64,000 nucleotides of DNA from Macrothele yani. Lineage: Eukaryota > Arthropoda > Arachnida > Araneae > Macrothelidae. Shown here one piece after another: positions 23,345-34,074 of the stretch. The notes below the pieces were generated by a model. That model saw only the letters and a program-made list of their open reading frames with translations. It was not told the DNA's origin and searched no databases. The stretch covers positions 21,391,001-21,455,000 of the forward strand of contig CM077011.1 of assembly GCA_039090855.1 (NCBI GenBank), given 5' to 3'. Each line of letters begins with the position of its first letter. The first letter of the stretch is position 1. The translations under genes were made by a program, and so were the position numbers.

Positions 23345-24095
23345 AATATCATTATATGGTTTGACACTCAACGTACCTTACATCCGTATTATATCTCATG
23401 CACATTCTCGGTGTGACAACTCTGGTATCCTCATATTTCATGTAAACTCAAGACATGTCCTCAAAGAATTCGTTATGATTCTGTAAGTGGTGTCCTGCTT
23501 TATTCCACACTGAGTTCACATACAATAACATTGGTCGAAATATCATTCCAAATAGCCATTATATTTCTCGCTGTCCTCATTCACTCCTATGTAAGCAATG
23601 ATTTCTTTAGACAATACAGACTTTTAAAATTTTAAAAATTATTTACACGTTAAAATCCATTAATATAATAATATAATAAGATGGAGACATGCCGCAAGTC
23701 AAAATCCTGAGTCCACCAGTTTATTCGCATTTGAAACTTTTCAACTGAATTTCACAGCCATCATTAGAAAAACTCTTGCGTTGTCTCCACTATGGAACCA
23801 TGTTGTTTGGGAGACCCCAGTTTGTACTGTCTAAGGAAATAGTTGCTAACATAGGAGTGAATGTGGACAGCAAGAAATATAATGGCTACTTGGAGTGATG
23901 TTTCAAACAATATTTTTGTATGTGAACTTAGTATGGGATAAAGCAGGACACCACTTAGAGAATCAGAGTGTATTTTCTGAGGACATGTCTTGAGTTTACA
24001 TCCAATATGAGGACACCAGTGTTGTCACACACAGAATGTACTGGAGATCTAGTATGGATACAAAGTACGTTGCGTATCAAACTATATAATGATAG
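23345..24095. repeat. Long inverted repeat 2, about 278-bp arms
   Basis: Arms at about 23345-23622 and 23819-24095 are reverse complements at about 80% identity, with only short indels. Shared blocks include ACTCAAGACATGTCCTCA and AAGTGGTGTCCTGCTTTAT. The spacer is 196 bp. No open frame of note lies inside. It could be a foldback transposon or a source of hairpin RNA. Confidence 0.88.
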
Positions 24096-24099
24096 CACA

Positions 24100-24920
24100 A
24101 GTCTACCGGAGCCCGAAAGTATGTCAACCCAAGTCCGAATTTAATATTGCAAGGCATTGAACTACAGGGTCATGATGGTAAACCTAGGTCAAGTTGCATG
24201 TTATAACCCTAAAACAACACATCAGATGGCAGGCCAAGTACCCACTGTACACGATTTTTCTGCTTAAATGACGCTATTTTTACCATTCTTCGCTAACATG
24301 TTATGCCTTTCTTATATGTTTATGCTAGGAATTTGGCAATTAAGATAATTAATGGGTCTGCGTGTTAAAGACTTTTGATACACTGTATGCGCAGTACCGA
24401 AGTTTACTCATATAATTTAATTTTCTGTGGTGTAATCTGGATATTTTTTTATCTATAATTGACTCCGCAGCGTTTTTCAATTCTCAGCGTACATTGTATT
24501 ATAGTGCTTTCTTTTTTACATTTTTACAATGAACTTTTAAAGTCATTTATGTGAGTTAAATTCTTTCTACACAAAATCGATTTTTGCAAACTTTATTTCA
24601 GCCAACCAAAACCATGTTTGCTTGCACACAACATTCTATTTTGCCCAAATCTCATACCCTAGGTTATTTTTGTAGCCTTAAGCAGCTGCTGTATGTGGAA
24701 GCCTAGCCCTGGAATTGCGACACTAAGTCTGCAGCCATTATACTGGATAACCTTGAAAGGGCATCATTCGCATGGAACCCAGTTCTTTGTTGCAAGCGAC
24801 AAAGGAGATTACGACTTCCCTTTTGTTACTAAATAATCCTTTAACAAGAGGTAATTTTGTGCTTATACTTCTCCTAAATATTTCTGAATGATGTGAAGCA
24901 ACGGCCATTTTAGCTAATTC
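24100..24920. other. Unannotated stretch
   Basis: AT-rich, nothing recognised. Confidence 0.4.
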
Positions 24921-24923
24921 GTA

Positions 24924-26162
24924 AACCTACTTCGAAACTGCTGGGATATCATTTTCGGCGTGAAAGTATTACTCTTCTTTACACAACTACAACATCTAAA
25001 TACCGAAATTTTACTTCCATCGGTCACTGATTTATATATTATCGGAACCTCTTTCACAATTAGTTTCATGAAAATAATGAATTCAAGTAATTGTTTGAAA
25101 TTACAAAAAATATTACAATGTGGAGTTGATAACAAAAATGGGCTATTATTTTCTTTGAAACATCTATTTTCGATAAAGTTTCAGTATTTCCTGTTTGAGG
25201 TGCTGGGACATAACTTGCTTCCTAAAAGAATTCTTTGAATGAGAAACCGAGATAAAGAAATGAAATCCTTCGTGGAATTCGTCAACCTACTTCGAAACTG
25301 CTGGGATATCATTTTCTGAGTATTACTCTTCTTTATTCAACTACAACATGTAAATACCGAAATCTCACAGATTTCTTCTCTCTAACATTGGCGAAATTCA
25401 TCAAAATCAAATATGAAATTTCTTGATGTGTAGAGCAATAGAACATTTTCTCTGAACAAAAAGACCATATTTCCAATTCTCTGAAGATTGTTGCTTTATA
25501 AATAAGTACTCTCCAGACGTTTCCTAACGTCCTTTCCACTTTGAAACAGAGACCTCCAATATCGGTTTCATGCCAATCTGATGAAACGTCTGTTTCCAAC
25601 TGACTCACAAATCTTACATCAAACCTTTGAATATTCCATAGTGAAAATCTTCCAAATACTTGGCGTCAATGAATAAATTCAGACATCGCTCTTTCCAAAT
25701 TTATCAACTCACATCAACCGAAAAATTGTTATCCGGTTGTTATTTCGATCCCAGCGGTGACTAGAGTACAATTTTTCGGTTGCTGTGTGTGTTGATAAAC
25801 CTGGAAAGAGCGATGTCTTAGTTTATTCTTTGAATATTCCTTTTTAAAATGTCCACTGCATAATACAGCATTGTGTTATTTACATTTTGAAATATGGGGC
25901 ACCAGCTGCTTTGGGGCCGTTCCACGGTTAATAATATTTGGTCTTCGTTTCATATATTATCGGAATCTCTTTCACAATTAGTTTCATGAAATATAATAAT
26001 TGTTTGGAATTGCAATCCTATTACAATCTGCAGTTCATAACCAAAATGGTCTATTATTTTCTTTGAAATATTTATTTTCGATAAAGACTCAGTATTTCCT
26101 GTTGAGGCGATGGGACATAATTTGCTTCCTAAAATTAAATGAAAAACAGAGATAAAAAAATG
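24924..26162. repeat. Tandem duplication with an insertion in the second copy
   Basis: The segment 24924-25263 is repeated as 25283-25365 plus 25951-26162. Shared blocks are ACTTCGAAACTGCTGGGATA and TCTTTCACAATTAGTTTCAT, with CAGTATTTCCTGTT further on. The second copy is split by about 585 bp that include the inverted-repeat element at 25638-25827. Confidence 0.82.
25638..25827. mobile_element. Inverted-repeat element with tRNA-like core, copy 1
   Basis: Arms at 25671-25729 and 25768-25828 are inverted copies sharing GACATCGCTCTTTCCA and AACCGAAAAATTGT. The 38-bp centre has TTTCGATCCCAGCGGTGAC, which resembles a tRNA B box and 3' half. The whole is flanked by a 13-bp direct repeat, CTTTGAATATTCC, at 25625-25637 and 25828-25840. 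That length of target duplication suggests retrotransposition. Confidence 0.7.
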
Positions 26163-26177
26163 AAGCGCGTACGTATA

Positions 26178-26997
26178 ATAAATACAGACATTTAACGTGG
26201 ACCAGGAACATCAAACAAAGATCTTCGCTCTTTCCACGTTTAGAAGTGAGTCACGGAAAAATTCTCATTGGCCGTCACCGAGAGTCGAACCTAGGATCTT
26301 CCAATTACGCGCCTGATGTGCTTCCGCTACACCACAATGATAATTTTTCCGTGACTCACTTATAAACGTGGAAAGAGCGAAGATCTTTGTTTGATGTTCC
26401 TGGTCCACGTTAAATGTCTGTATTAATTATTAATTCGCCTTCTAATTATTTCTTCAGTTGCTGCTAACCATCTTTGGTGAATCCCCAGCATTGTGCGGGG
26501 CTCCAAGAAGCAACCTGCCAAATTGGCTTGGCAGTTAGCGTGTGTGAGTCTGGAGGAATTCGAGGCCGCTGTGGTGTAGCGGAAGCATACCCGGCGCGTA
26601 GCTGGAAGACCATGGGTTCGACTCCCGGTGGCGACCAATGAGAATTTTTCCGTGACTCACTTATAAACGTGGAAAGAGCGAAGATCTTTGTTTGATGTTT
26701 CTGGTCCACGTTAAATGTCTGTATTAATTATTCATTCGCCTTCTAATTATTTCTTCAGTTGCTGCTAACCATCTTTGGTGAATCCCCAGCATTGTGCGGG
26801 GCTCCAAGAAGCAACCTGCCAAATTGGCTTGGCAGTTAGCGTGTGTGAGTCTGGAGGAATTCGAGGCCGCTGTGGTGTAGCGGAAGCATATCCGGCGCGT
26901 AGCTGGAAGGCCCTGGGTTCGACTCCCGGTGGCGGCCAATGATAATTTTTCCGTGACTCACTTATAAACGTGGAAAGAGAAGATCTTTGCTTGATGG
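26178..26997. mobile_element. Inverted-repeat element with three tRNA-like modules, copy 2
   Basis: Flanked by the 11-bp direct repeat GCGTACGTATA at 26167-26177 and 26998-27008. The order is: left arm (AATAAATACAGACAT to GGAAAAATTCTC), a tRNA-like module in minus orientation (about 26270-26335), the complementary arm (about 26338-26430), a middle segment, a plus tRNA-like module, the arm and middle segment again, a plus tRNA-like module, and a final partial arm. The arms share CGCTCTTTCCA and CGGAAAAATT with the element at 25638. The two middle-plus-tRNA units are a tandem pair with a period of about 300 bp. The middle segment contains the hairpins CCCCAGCATTGTGCGGGG and CTGCCAA...TTGGCAG. 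Confidence 0.82.
26568..26638 (+). other. tRNA-like module
   Basis: GGCCGCTGTGGTGTAGCGGA opens an acceptor and D arm with a pol III A box (TGGTGTAGCGG). The T arm has B box GGGTTCGACTCCC. The anticodon stem fits a 7-nt loop CGCGTAG, but U33 is G, so this is a tRNA relic and not a working tRNA. A near-identical module is at 26869-26939, where the acceptor GGCCGC/GCGGCC is perfect. Confidence 0.75.
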
Positions 26998-27361
26998 GCG
27001 TACGTATACACAACAATCCAGTATTTTCTAAAAATAGTCAGATTTGGGCAAAAACATATACTTTAAATTTTTTTGTTAAAAGCGAAATGTATATTAATAT
27101 TGGAAATAAGGAGAAAACTGTCATTTTATACAGGGTGTCAGAATAATGACTGTGCACTGAATGTACCAATTGCAGGAATGTAATGATGAATAAATTTTGA
27201 ATGGAGTTATATTAGAAGGGACCTACCACGTGGAAGTGCTCTGTGTCTGGTAACCTTCATGTCTCCCCACATCGAGGTGCGCGCAGCTGTCATTCCAAGC
27301 GAAGGTCATTCCCGAGCGCTTGGTCGACGGGGGCAGACGTGTCGACTAATCACTCTTCTCG

Positions 27362-29620
27362 GCACAAGGACAATGGTGTTGATGGTGGAACAGAGTGTTT
27401 CTGGTGGACTATGGCTTTCGCCATGACGAAACGTACACGGGCGAACTGCAAAATCAGTTCGCTAGGAGATTTCGTGTTGCAGAAGTCCTTACTGTAATGC
27501 GGTACGTCCCCTCATAGCAAAGTTTCGGGAAACAGACAGTGTTCTGGATGTGCTCCACTTCAGCAGGCCATCAATGGCAGACGAGAGCGTACAAAATATC
27601 CAGGATACACTGTAAAAAAATTCTGAAATTCACGGACCACTGTCCGTCATTTCTTTCGTGACGTAACGAAGCGTGTTTCTGATACTACCTTTACGTGAAA
27701 TGACGGACAAAAATCTGAATTTAACGGACTTTTCGTGCCACGGTAAAATTCTGAATTTTCAGAAACCTTTCCGTAGTTTCTTTCTTATATTAACGGAAAA
27801 TTACCGTTTTAGAGATCTGTTAACGGAAAATTCTGAATTTTCAGAAACCTTTCCGCAATTCCTTTCGTATATTAACGGAAAATCTCCGTTCTCACTTTTT
27901 CCGTATCCGTATGACGAGAAATTTCCTCTAATAGTAGCGGTTCGTGGAAATACTTGAGGTTTGATTAGCTTTCAAATTTAAATCGTCTGTCTAATTTTGA
28001 AGTTCCGTAGAGAGAACGGATATTGTGGATAGCATATCACATACATTTTGTTTGTTTTTTGTGGCCCAGGATATTTCTCCTTTCCCCTATTTGGTGCACC
28101 AGCTAGTTATTATAAATTGCGTTACTGTAAGAAACCGGGTACTTATTGTACAGATGATTATACGATGTCTGTGTATCAGTCTTTTGGACAACTTAAGACA
28201 AAAGCTGTTATAGCTATCGAGAGTACATTTCATATTTAGTTTTTTTGTGTGTGTGAAATAATACTATAAAAACTTATATTTCACCTTTTTGTAAAGATAA
28301 ATGAGTCATTGGCAGTTTAAAAAAATCATGTTGCAAAGCAATTTGTTGCTTCGAAAAGCCACGATGAAAAATTCTTAATAATTGAAAATTCCCCTATAGG
28401 AAACAAAATAAATTACAAACCTATTCAGAAAAAATTATAAGCTCCAACAGAGAATAAAATGACTAAATCACTCACATTAATGACAAAAGACAAAATTTCT
28501 TTGTCGTGCGATTCGTTTTGTGACGTACGTGAGTCTGGTTGACGAGCGTTTGTGGCCAGTTGGTAAATGCACAAGCTGCCTGTCCGGCGAGCTATAGCGT
28601 CGGGTGTTCGACCCTGATCGCTGCGGGTAAGTGCTGTGCAGGTTTGTTGATTTTGTGGAATTTCAATTTAAATACGGAAAAACCAGAAATAGATTTTTCT
28701 GAAATAAACGGAATTTCTGTCTACGGAAATATCTGTGAAAATACGGAAGTTAAAATGAACGGGCACTTTTACAAACGGAAATACCTGAAAAACACGGAAA
28801 AAAACAACTTTATTATTTTCAGACATTTTCCGTGAATTCACATCACTTATTTTTTACAGTGTAGGATACAGAGGAGTTCACACAAGTCGGTAAGGCGGCT
28901 GCCACAACAAGCTGATGTGCCAAATAGTACAGCCCACGATATCCTGAAAAAGAAGTTGCGTCACCACTCGTAAGAAGTGTCTGTCTGTCCATCCGGCATC
29001 AGCTGAAAGAAACAGACCACGAGGGCAGTGTTCGGTACTGCTAGTGCTTCCAAGAGTTCCTGTCTGAAGAAGGTGAGGTCATTCTGCACGTGACTTTTTT
29101 TACAGATGAGGAACGGCTCCATTTTTCCGGGTACATCAACAGCCAAAACACTCGTCTGTGGGGTACTGAAAATCCCCCAAAAATTAAGGATGTGCCTCTC
29201 CACAACCAGAAGTTCGGTGTTTAGTGTACCATGACTTGTACCCACATTATTGGGCCCATTTTCTTCAGTGAGACCATTAACACAGAACGGAACCGTCCCC
29301 AGATAATGTAATTTTTTTCATATCCGAACTCATGCAACGGGAAATCAACAAAGGATGGCTCCAGCAAGACAGTGCAACTGCTCACACAGCCGGCGCACCA
29401 GTACATCTTCTGGAGGAATTCTTCAGAAATCGCACAATCAACAGGAGACTGTGGCCTGCCTGCCCAGTCATCGGATCTGACACCGCCTGACTTTTTTCTG
29501 CGGCGTGCACTGAAGAGAAAGGTGAACGCAGGTAATCAGCATGCACTTCAAAGACCTGCAGGCTGCAATAACGATCAACATCCAACAAACCGCACCACAT
29601 ATCCATAAGAAAGGTCTTCA
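27362..29620 (+). pseudogene. Transposase split by a nested TIR element
   Basis: The N-terminal part reads VDYGFRHDETYTGELQNQFA and IAKFRETDSVLDVL, a helix-turn-helix domain (DUF4817-like) found in arthropod mariner relatives. It stops at 27607, where a TIR element is inserted. It resumes at 28864 (KSVRRLPQQADVPNSTAHDI). The catalytic domain shows FFTDEERLHFSGYINSQNTR (Asp 1), INKGWLQQDSATAHTA (Asp 2) and SDLTPPDFFL (third acidic residue). Multiple frame changes and stops are present besides the insertion. It is inactive. The protein start is uncertain because frames change early. Confidence 0.72.
27608..28863. mobile_element. Non-autonomous TIR element (CACTG ends) with tRNA-like sequence, copy 1
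   Basis: Ends are CACTGTAAAAAA and TTTTTTACAGTG. The terminal region continues into CGGA-rich sequence with TCACGGA near both ends (TTCACGGACC left, CCGTGAATTCAC right). GGATA flanks both sides, so the target duplication is 3-5 bp. A near-tandem repeat of about 83 bp (TTCTGAATTTTCAGAAACC) lies at 27745-27910. Inside, at 28552-28614, are an A box (TGGCCAGTTGG) and a B box (GGTGTTCGACCC). There is no transposase. It sits in the transposase gene of the element at 27131-29746. Confidence 0.75.
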
Positions 29621-29759
29621 CTAACATGCAGAAGCGTGTGCAGACACGTCTGGACGTCGGCGGGGAACATTTCAAACACATCCTGTAGGAAGCAGTTAGA
29701 CATAGTAGGTGTTACTTTCAGTGCACAGTTTTTTTCGTACAACCTGTATAACGTTAAAT

Positions 29760-29815
29760 GTCTCAATAACCTTATTGAATCATATCATTTAATAAGGTTG
29801 TATGTCTCAAATAGC
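29760..29815. repeat. Small inverted repeat with flanking ATGTCTCAA
   Basis: AATAACCTTATT and AATAAGGTTGT pair, and ATGTCTCAA occurs on both sides. It directly follows the transposon end. The function is unknown. Confidence 0.4.
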
Positions 29816-29942
29816 TGTAAAACCGTGATTAGAGGAAAGGCCATCCCGCCCTGCTCAATCCGATTGGTCAATCTTGTGAGTCAGGTCAAACTTCCCAAAT
29901 GCGTGCGCGTATCTAACCTTGGCACCCCCGTCTCCAGTCTCC

Positions 29943-30200
29943 AGTGACATCATGACCAAATTAAAGAAGCTCGAGTCGCAATGGGCTGGCCATTTTGCAA
30001 GAACTACTTACCACCATTGGATAACCGAAGTACTAGACTGTATACCAAAGAACAGGAATCACCCAGAAGACAGAGAATATGGAAGATGTGTAGGGGAAAT
30101 ACGAAAGAATGCTGCAGTGACTTGGTAGAGACTGGCACAAGACAGAAATTTATGGAGAACACTTGAAGGAAAACGCCTTCAGCCAGAACTGCAACCATAA
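29943..30200 (+). pseudogene. C-terminal fragment of a non-LTR reverse transcriptase
   Basis: KLKKLESQWAGHFARTTYHH, then WITEVLDCIPKN, then RKNAAVTW*RLAQDRNLWRT. This is the conserved tail of endonuclease-RT elements (RTE/Jockey-type), in which a KW-WAGH-AR block is followed by RR/GRP and then AQDR--W. One in-frame stop (30126) is present. The rest of the element is absent, a typical dead-on-arrival 5' truncation. Confidence 0.75.
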
Positions 30201-30224
30201 TGGTTGAGGATGATGCTTGGATTT

Positions 30225-30425
30225 TCAGTTATTCCGGTTAAGGAACTTAATGACCAGAAAAATGATGTGTCCAGTTTGAGGCAGTGAGTCCCAAAGGAGG
30301 GGAATGAGCCTGCACCGTAAGACAAACGGGACACCTATGCTTCACCCATGACTCCAAACCGGTCTTAGCTCGGAAAAATGGGCTGGCCAGGGCCGCATTC
30401 CACTTAGTCACCAAGACGGTACATT
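30225..30425 (-). mobile_element. SINE-A copy 5, highly diverged
   Basis: GAGCCTGCACCGTAAGACAA and ACCTATGCTTCACCCATGAC match the SINE-A body with many changes. The head remnant is CTTAGTCACC. Confidence 0.55.
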
Positions 30426-30534
30426 TAGACCAAGTAGATGTAATGCGAGAACCATTTTAAAATATATACAAGACACAATGAATTATTCATCATTCAAAAC
30501 GACTGAATGAAATACAGCTCAACGTTCGTGACTG

Positions 30535-30800
30535 CTACGGAGGGGTCTCGCGTTGGATCACAGGGAGGCGCGAACGCTCGAACCACTAAATACCCGTCGT
30601 GCGTCGAAAGGGCACGTTAAGCTGTCGGATTCCGGCCCACCGGTTATAAATAATGGAGTCTTTCTCCCCGTTTCTATCTCGCTTCCATGTCGGGAACTCT
30701 ATCCCAAATCTCCTAGCTTCCTATTTCGAAGGGTTGTTTAAGGCCTGGGGTCAGACACTCCCTTGCTAAAATTCTCTACATATGATCTGATTTGAAAGAC
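30535..30800 (+). mobile_element. SINE-B copy 2, 5'-truncated
   Basis: Shares GACTGCTACGG, GAACGCTCGAACCACTAAAT, GGCACGTTAAGC and the tail GGGTTGTTTAAG, GGGGTCAGACACTCCCTT, TATGATCTGA with copy 3, which begins about 415 bp downstream of this copy's end. Confidence 0.82.
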
Positions 30801-31212
30801 AGCTCAAGAGACATCAAAAAGAAAATATTCTAAAATGCAAACAAAACAATTTCAGACCTAACTATGTCTTTCCCGAAAAATTATATAATATTGAAAATCC
30901 GGACCGTTAAAAAAATATGAATACAAACTGGAACATGGTAATCGTCATCGAACATTTATTGGCGCATTAATTAGAAAAATTATTACTTATGAAAGCTATT
31001 TATCGGTTTGACCAACCCAAAAAGCTAAGAATGAGTTTGATGAAGTCCTTGTTAGCTTTTGTAATAAAGGTACTTTTGTTAAATCTACCTACTAGCAGTA
31101 CAGAAAAGTTTAATATAAAAATATGCATTTGTTCTTCTACGAGGAAGAATGAGAAACGGAAGTGGGAAATCGCGACAAAATTTTCCTAAATCTATCGGAA
31201 GTAAAAAAAGGA
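30801..31212. other. Unannotated stretch
   Basis: AT-rich, no feature recognised. Confidence 0.4.
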
Positions 31213-31214
31213 CG

Positions 31215-31668
31215 TCCCGGTTGCCGAGTGGTTCGAGCTTATCTCCCTACTCGTCAGAGCTGTGCCCAGGCTCGTATCGGGGATATGTCATTGATGGTGC
31301 GTTTGACAAACGGCTGTGGTCCTCCCCTTTCGCTAGAGCCAGTGGCCATATTTACAGGGACGGGGGATTGCTTATAGCCTGTACTGACTGCCACAGAGAA
31401 GACCTCGGGTTTGATCCCAAGAAGGTACGAACGCTCAAACCACTAAACATCGCCGTGCCTCGGATGGGCACGTTAAGCCGTCGGACCCCGGGTACTGGCC
31501 CACCGGTAGCAAATAAGGGCGTCTTCCTCCCCCTTTCTACCTCGCTTCCGTGTCCCTTTTCTATCAGGCATTCTACCCCAAATCTCTTAGCTTCCTATTT
31601 CTAAGGGTTGTTTAAGACCTGGGGTCAGACACTCCCTTCCTAAAATCCTCTATATATGATCTGATCGT
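31215..31668 (+). mobile_element. SINE-B copy 3, longest copy
   Basis: The head reads GGTTGCCGAGTGGTTCGAGC, a tRNA-Ser/Leu-like A box region. B-box-like text occurs in GGCTCGTATCGGGG and again in CGGGTTTGATCCC. The body has GGCACGTTAAGCCGTCGG, ACCCCGGGTACTGGCCCACC and the shared tail ending TATGATCTGA. It is longer than the other copies because about 170 bp lie between the two B-box-like parts. Confidence 0.8.
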
Positions 31669-31669
31669 A

Positions 31670-32320
31670 GATTTGCCCATGTTGGTCGTTAAACCACAAA
31701 GCAAAATGGAAGCAAAAAGCTTCCGTCCCTCAGTTGTCCTTAAAAGAAAATTATGTCGTAAATATAAATGCAAATTTACAGTCATAATAGAAAAACTCTG
31801 CATCATTAAAGCAAAAAATGTACGCACGTCTTCGCCATAGTTATGCAATGCAGAAGAACCGAAAAGGGCAACAACGCTATGACTTCAGACGCAAATGTGT
31901 ATAAACCACTTGGCAGCAGAAGTGTGAATGATAAAAGTAGAACGCGAGCACGAAGCGATTTCAATAATCGTAACTTTTCGACACTAAGATACTCTTAAGA
32001 CGTATTTTTAAAAGAATGGATGATCAGAGAAAAAGAATAGCCTTTTACGACACCTAACACAAAAATCTACGCGTTACTGAAAATATACAAACAGCTCAGC
32101 GTTTTGTTTCCCCGTACACAAATAATGTTTCTAACAGAATCTTTCGAATGGGAGATATTCACTTACGTCCACATACGTACGGCAGAACTGTTCATTGATG
32201 CGCAATGTTCTGGTATCCAATACACAAGGAATGTTTTCAACGTGATTTTTTGATCTTTGAATCAGAAAAATTCACTTACAGTCCACTTGCGGCAAAACTG
32301 TTAAGTGAAAAATCACATAA
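31670..32320. other. Unannotated stretch with a local imperfect repeat
   Basis: No gene. ATTCACTTACGTCCACATAC...ACTGTT (32157) and ATTCACTTACAGTCCACTTG...ACTGTT (32271) form an imperfect direct repeat just upstream of the next transposon. Confidence 0.4.
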
Positions 32321-33855
32321 TACACTGCCGGACAATTGCTAAGGACGGATGACAATAGCAACGATAGCAACCATAAAATGGAAGGCAGGAAAATGTGGAA
32401 ATTAGCATAAGTGCGGGATACAGTAAGACGTGTTGTGCGTATGCAAATTTTGGATTGCCGAACTTGTTCGTGACGTCATAGCGCTGATGAGAGATATAAA
32501 GGATTTGACGCGTATTGACCTTTGTTGTTCAAACGCAAAGTTGAAAGGGAAAGAATCAATTAACGAACTTGCAATTTTCAGTATGTCTTCCCGACATCTC
32601 CTAGATGATTTTACGCTGACCGTATTATTGGCAAGATTGAAGAAGGGCGAAAAATAACAGATGTTGCCAGGGAGTTCGACGTCAGCCACAGTGTTGTTTC
32701 AAGGCTTTGGAAATCATTTCAAACAAATGGAGAGTGAGGCAAACGTTACGGGGTAGGTCGTGTTCGCAGTACGCCACCTGCAGAAGATCGGTACATAGTG
32801 CTATCAACAAAAAGGCATCGGTGCAGCACAGCTAGTGAGGTAGCAAATCAGTTTATGGCTGCTACTGGCAAGCGGATCTCCCGAAAAACTGTCGCCAGAC
32901 GTTTGCATGAAGGAGGACTATACGCCCGCCGTCCTGTTGTGTGCATCCCATTTTCCAGACGTCACTGTACCGCCCGTTTGCAATGGTGCCATCAACATCG
33001 CAATTGGACTGATAACGACTGGTCTGCTGTCCTCTTCTCAGATGAGAGTAGAGACAGTCTATCGTCTGATTGTCGACGACAACTGATCTGGCGTGATAGT
33101 GGTACTGCATATTGTCCAGCAAACATACAGGAAAGGGACCGATATCCGACATGTAGTGCCATGGTATGGGCTGGCATCAAGATCAATGGCCGTACGTCCC
33201 TCTATGTGCTTCCAACTGGGACTATGACTGGCCAACGATACATTAATGATGTTCTGCTACCTCATGTTCCGTGATGCTGTCTGTGATAGATTCATTTTCA
33301 TGGACGACAACGCAACATGTCATCGAACAGTCGCTGTCCAGGAGTGTCTTGAGAGCGAGGATATTCAACGCCTCGTATGGCCAGCACGTTCTCCAGATCT
33401 GAATCCCATTGAAAATGTGTGGGATGCTTTGGGGAGGAGTCTTGCTGGTCGCCAATGCCCTCCAATAAACAAGGACAACCTCATCCTTGCACTGACAGAG
33501 GAATGGGATAAATTAGCCCATCAGCTGCTTGATAATATTGTGCAAAGCATGACACGACGTGCGGAATCTTGCATCGCCCTGCCTGGTGGCCATATCCCGT
33601 ATTGACATCTTACGCCGGAACGCCTGCGGACGGTAATTGCACTTTTTCACGTTTTCGTATTCTGCACAAAATGACCTGTTTGTCCCTTGAAGACGTTCCA
33701 AAGCCTTCTGGATTTCAGAGCACAATAAATTGTCTTTCTTGTAATGTCCTGGCATTCTGACATTATTTTATTTCACTTGGCATCCAACCACACATGCTTT
33801 TTTATGCGCTATATAGCCGTTTATGATCCGTCCTTAGCAATTGTCCAGCAGTGTA
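32321..33855 (+). mobile_element. Tc1-like element, family D, with TIRs
   Basis: Left end TACACTGCCGGACAATTGCT and its near-perfect complement at 33825-33855, including AAGGACGGAT. TA sits at each end. The interior is a Tc1-like transposase gene. Confidence 0.9.
32582..33605 (+). pseudogene. Tc1-like transposase, family D, lightly broken
   Basis: Starts MSSRHLLDDF (32582) and changes frame near 32615. It continues IIGKIEEGRKITDVAREFDV, a helix-turn-helix, with a TGA at about 32734 in TNGE*GKR. The central part is open at 32798-33274: GLYARRPVVCIPFSRRHC and LFSDESRDSL (Asp 1). A second frame change near 33262 leads into the C-terminus: RFIFMDDNATCH (Asp 2) and [16 protein letters not shown] (Glu). 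The DD34E triad is complete and the end, GGHIPY, is normal. Two frame changes and one stop separate it from an open gene, so it is one of the better preserved Tc1 copies here. Confidence 0.88.
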
Positions 33856-33968
33856 TTAGCAGGATTTGCAACAGGCATGCTGCAAAACAGAACAACGTTA
33901 CGACCCATATCAGGCAAACTCAGCGTTGATTGGAGAAGGCAGTGTGAACAAAAGGCTCACTCTGCCTT

Positions 33969-34066
33969 GTTACCAGATCTACAAAGGTTACCACAGTCAA
34001 GGTTACCAGATCTACAAAGGTTACCAGATCTACAAAGGTTACAACTGTCAAGGTTACCAGATCTAA
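33969..34066 (+). repeat. Minisatellite, 18-bp unit TTACCAGATCTACAAAGG
   Basis: Four copies of the unit alternate with TTACCACAGTCAAGG and TTACAACTGTCAAGG variants. BglII-like AGATCT sits in each full unit. Confidence 0.85.
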
Positions 34067-34074
34067 AAAAGAAT

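Larger units (their letters stand above)
27131..29746 (+). mobile_element. Tc1/mariner-superfamily element, interrupted
   Basis: Inverted ends CAGGGTGTCAGAATAA...CTGTGCACTGAA (left) and their imperfect complement (right, 29709-29746) are bordered by TA. Without the 1.25-kb insertion at 27608-28863 the element would be about 1.37 kb, a normal size. Confidence 0.78.

Noticed and set aside
26568..26939. Pair of functional tRNA genes
   Set aside because: U33 is replaced, and the modules are part of a repeated mobile element with a target duplication.
33969..34066. CRISPR-like array of 18-bp units
   Set aside because: Units are contiguous with variant units in place of spacers, and the genome is eukaryotic. 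A minisatellite explains it.
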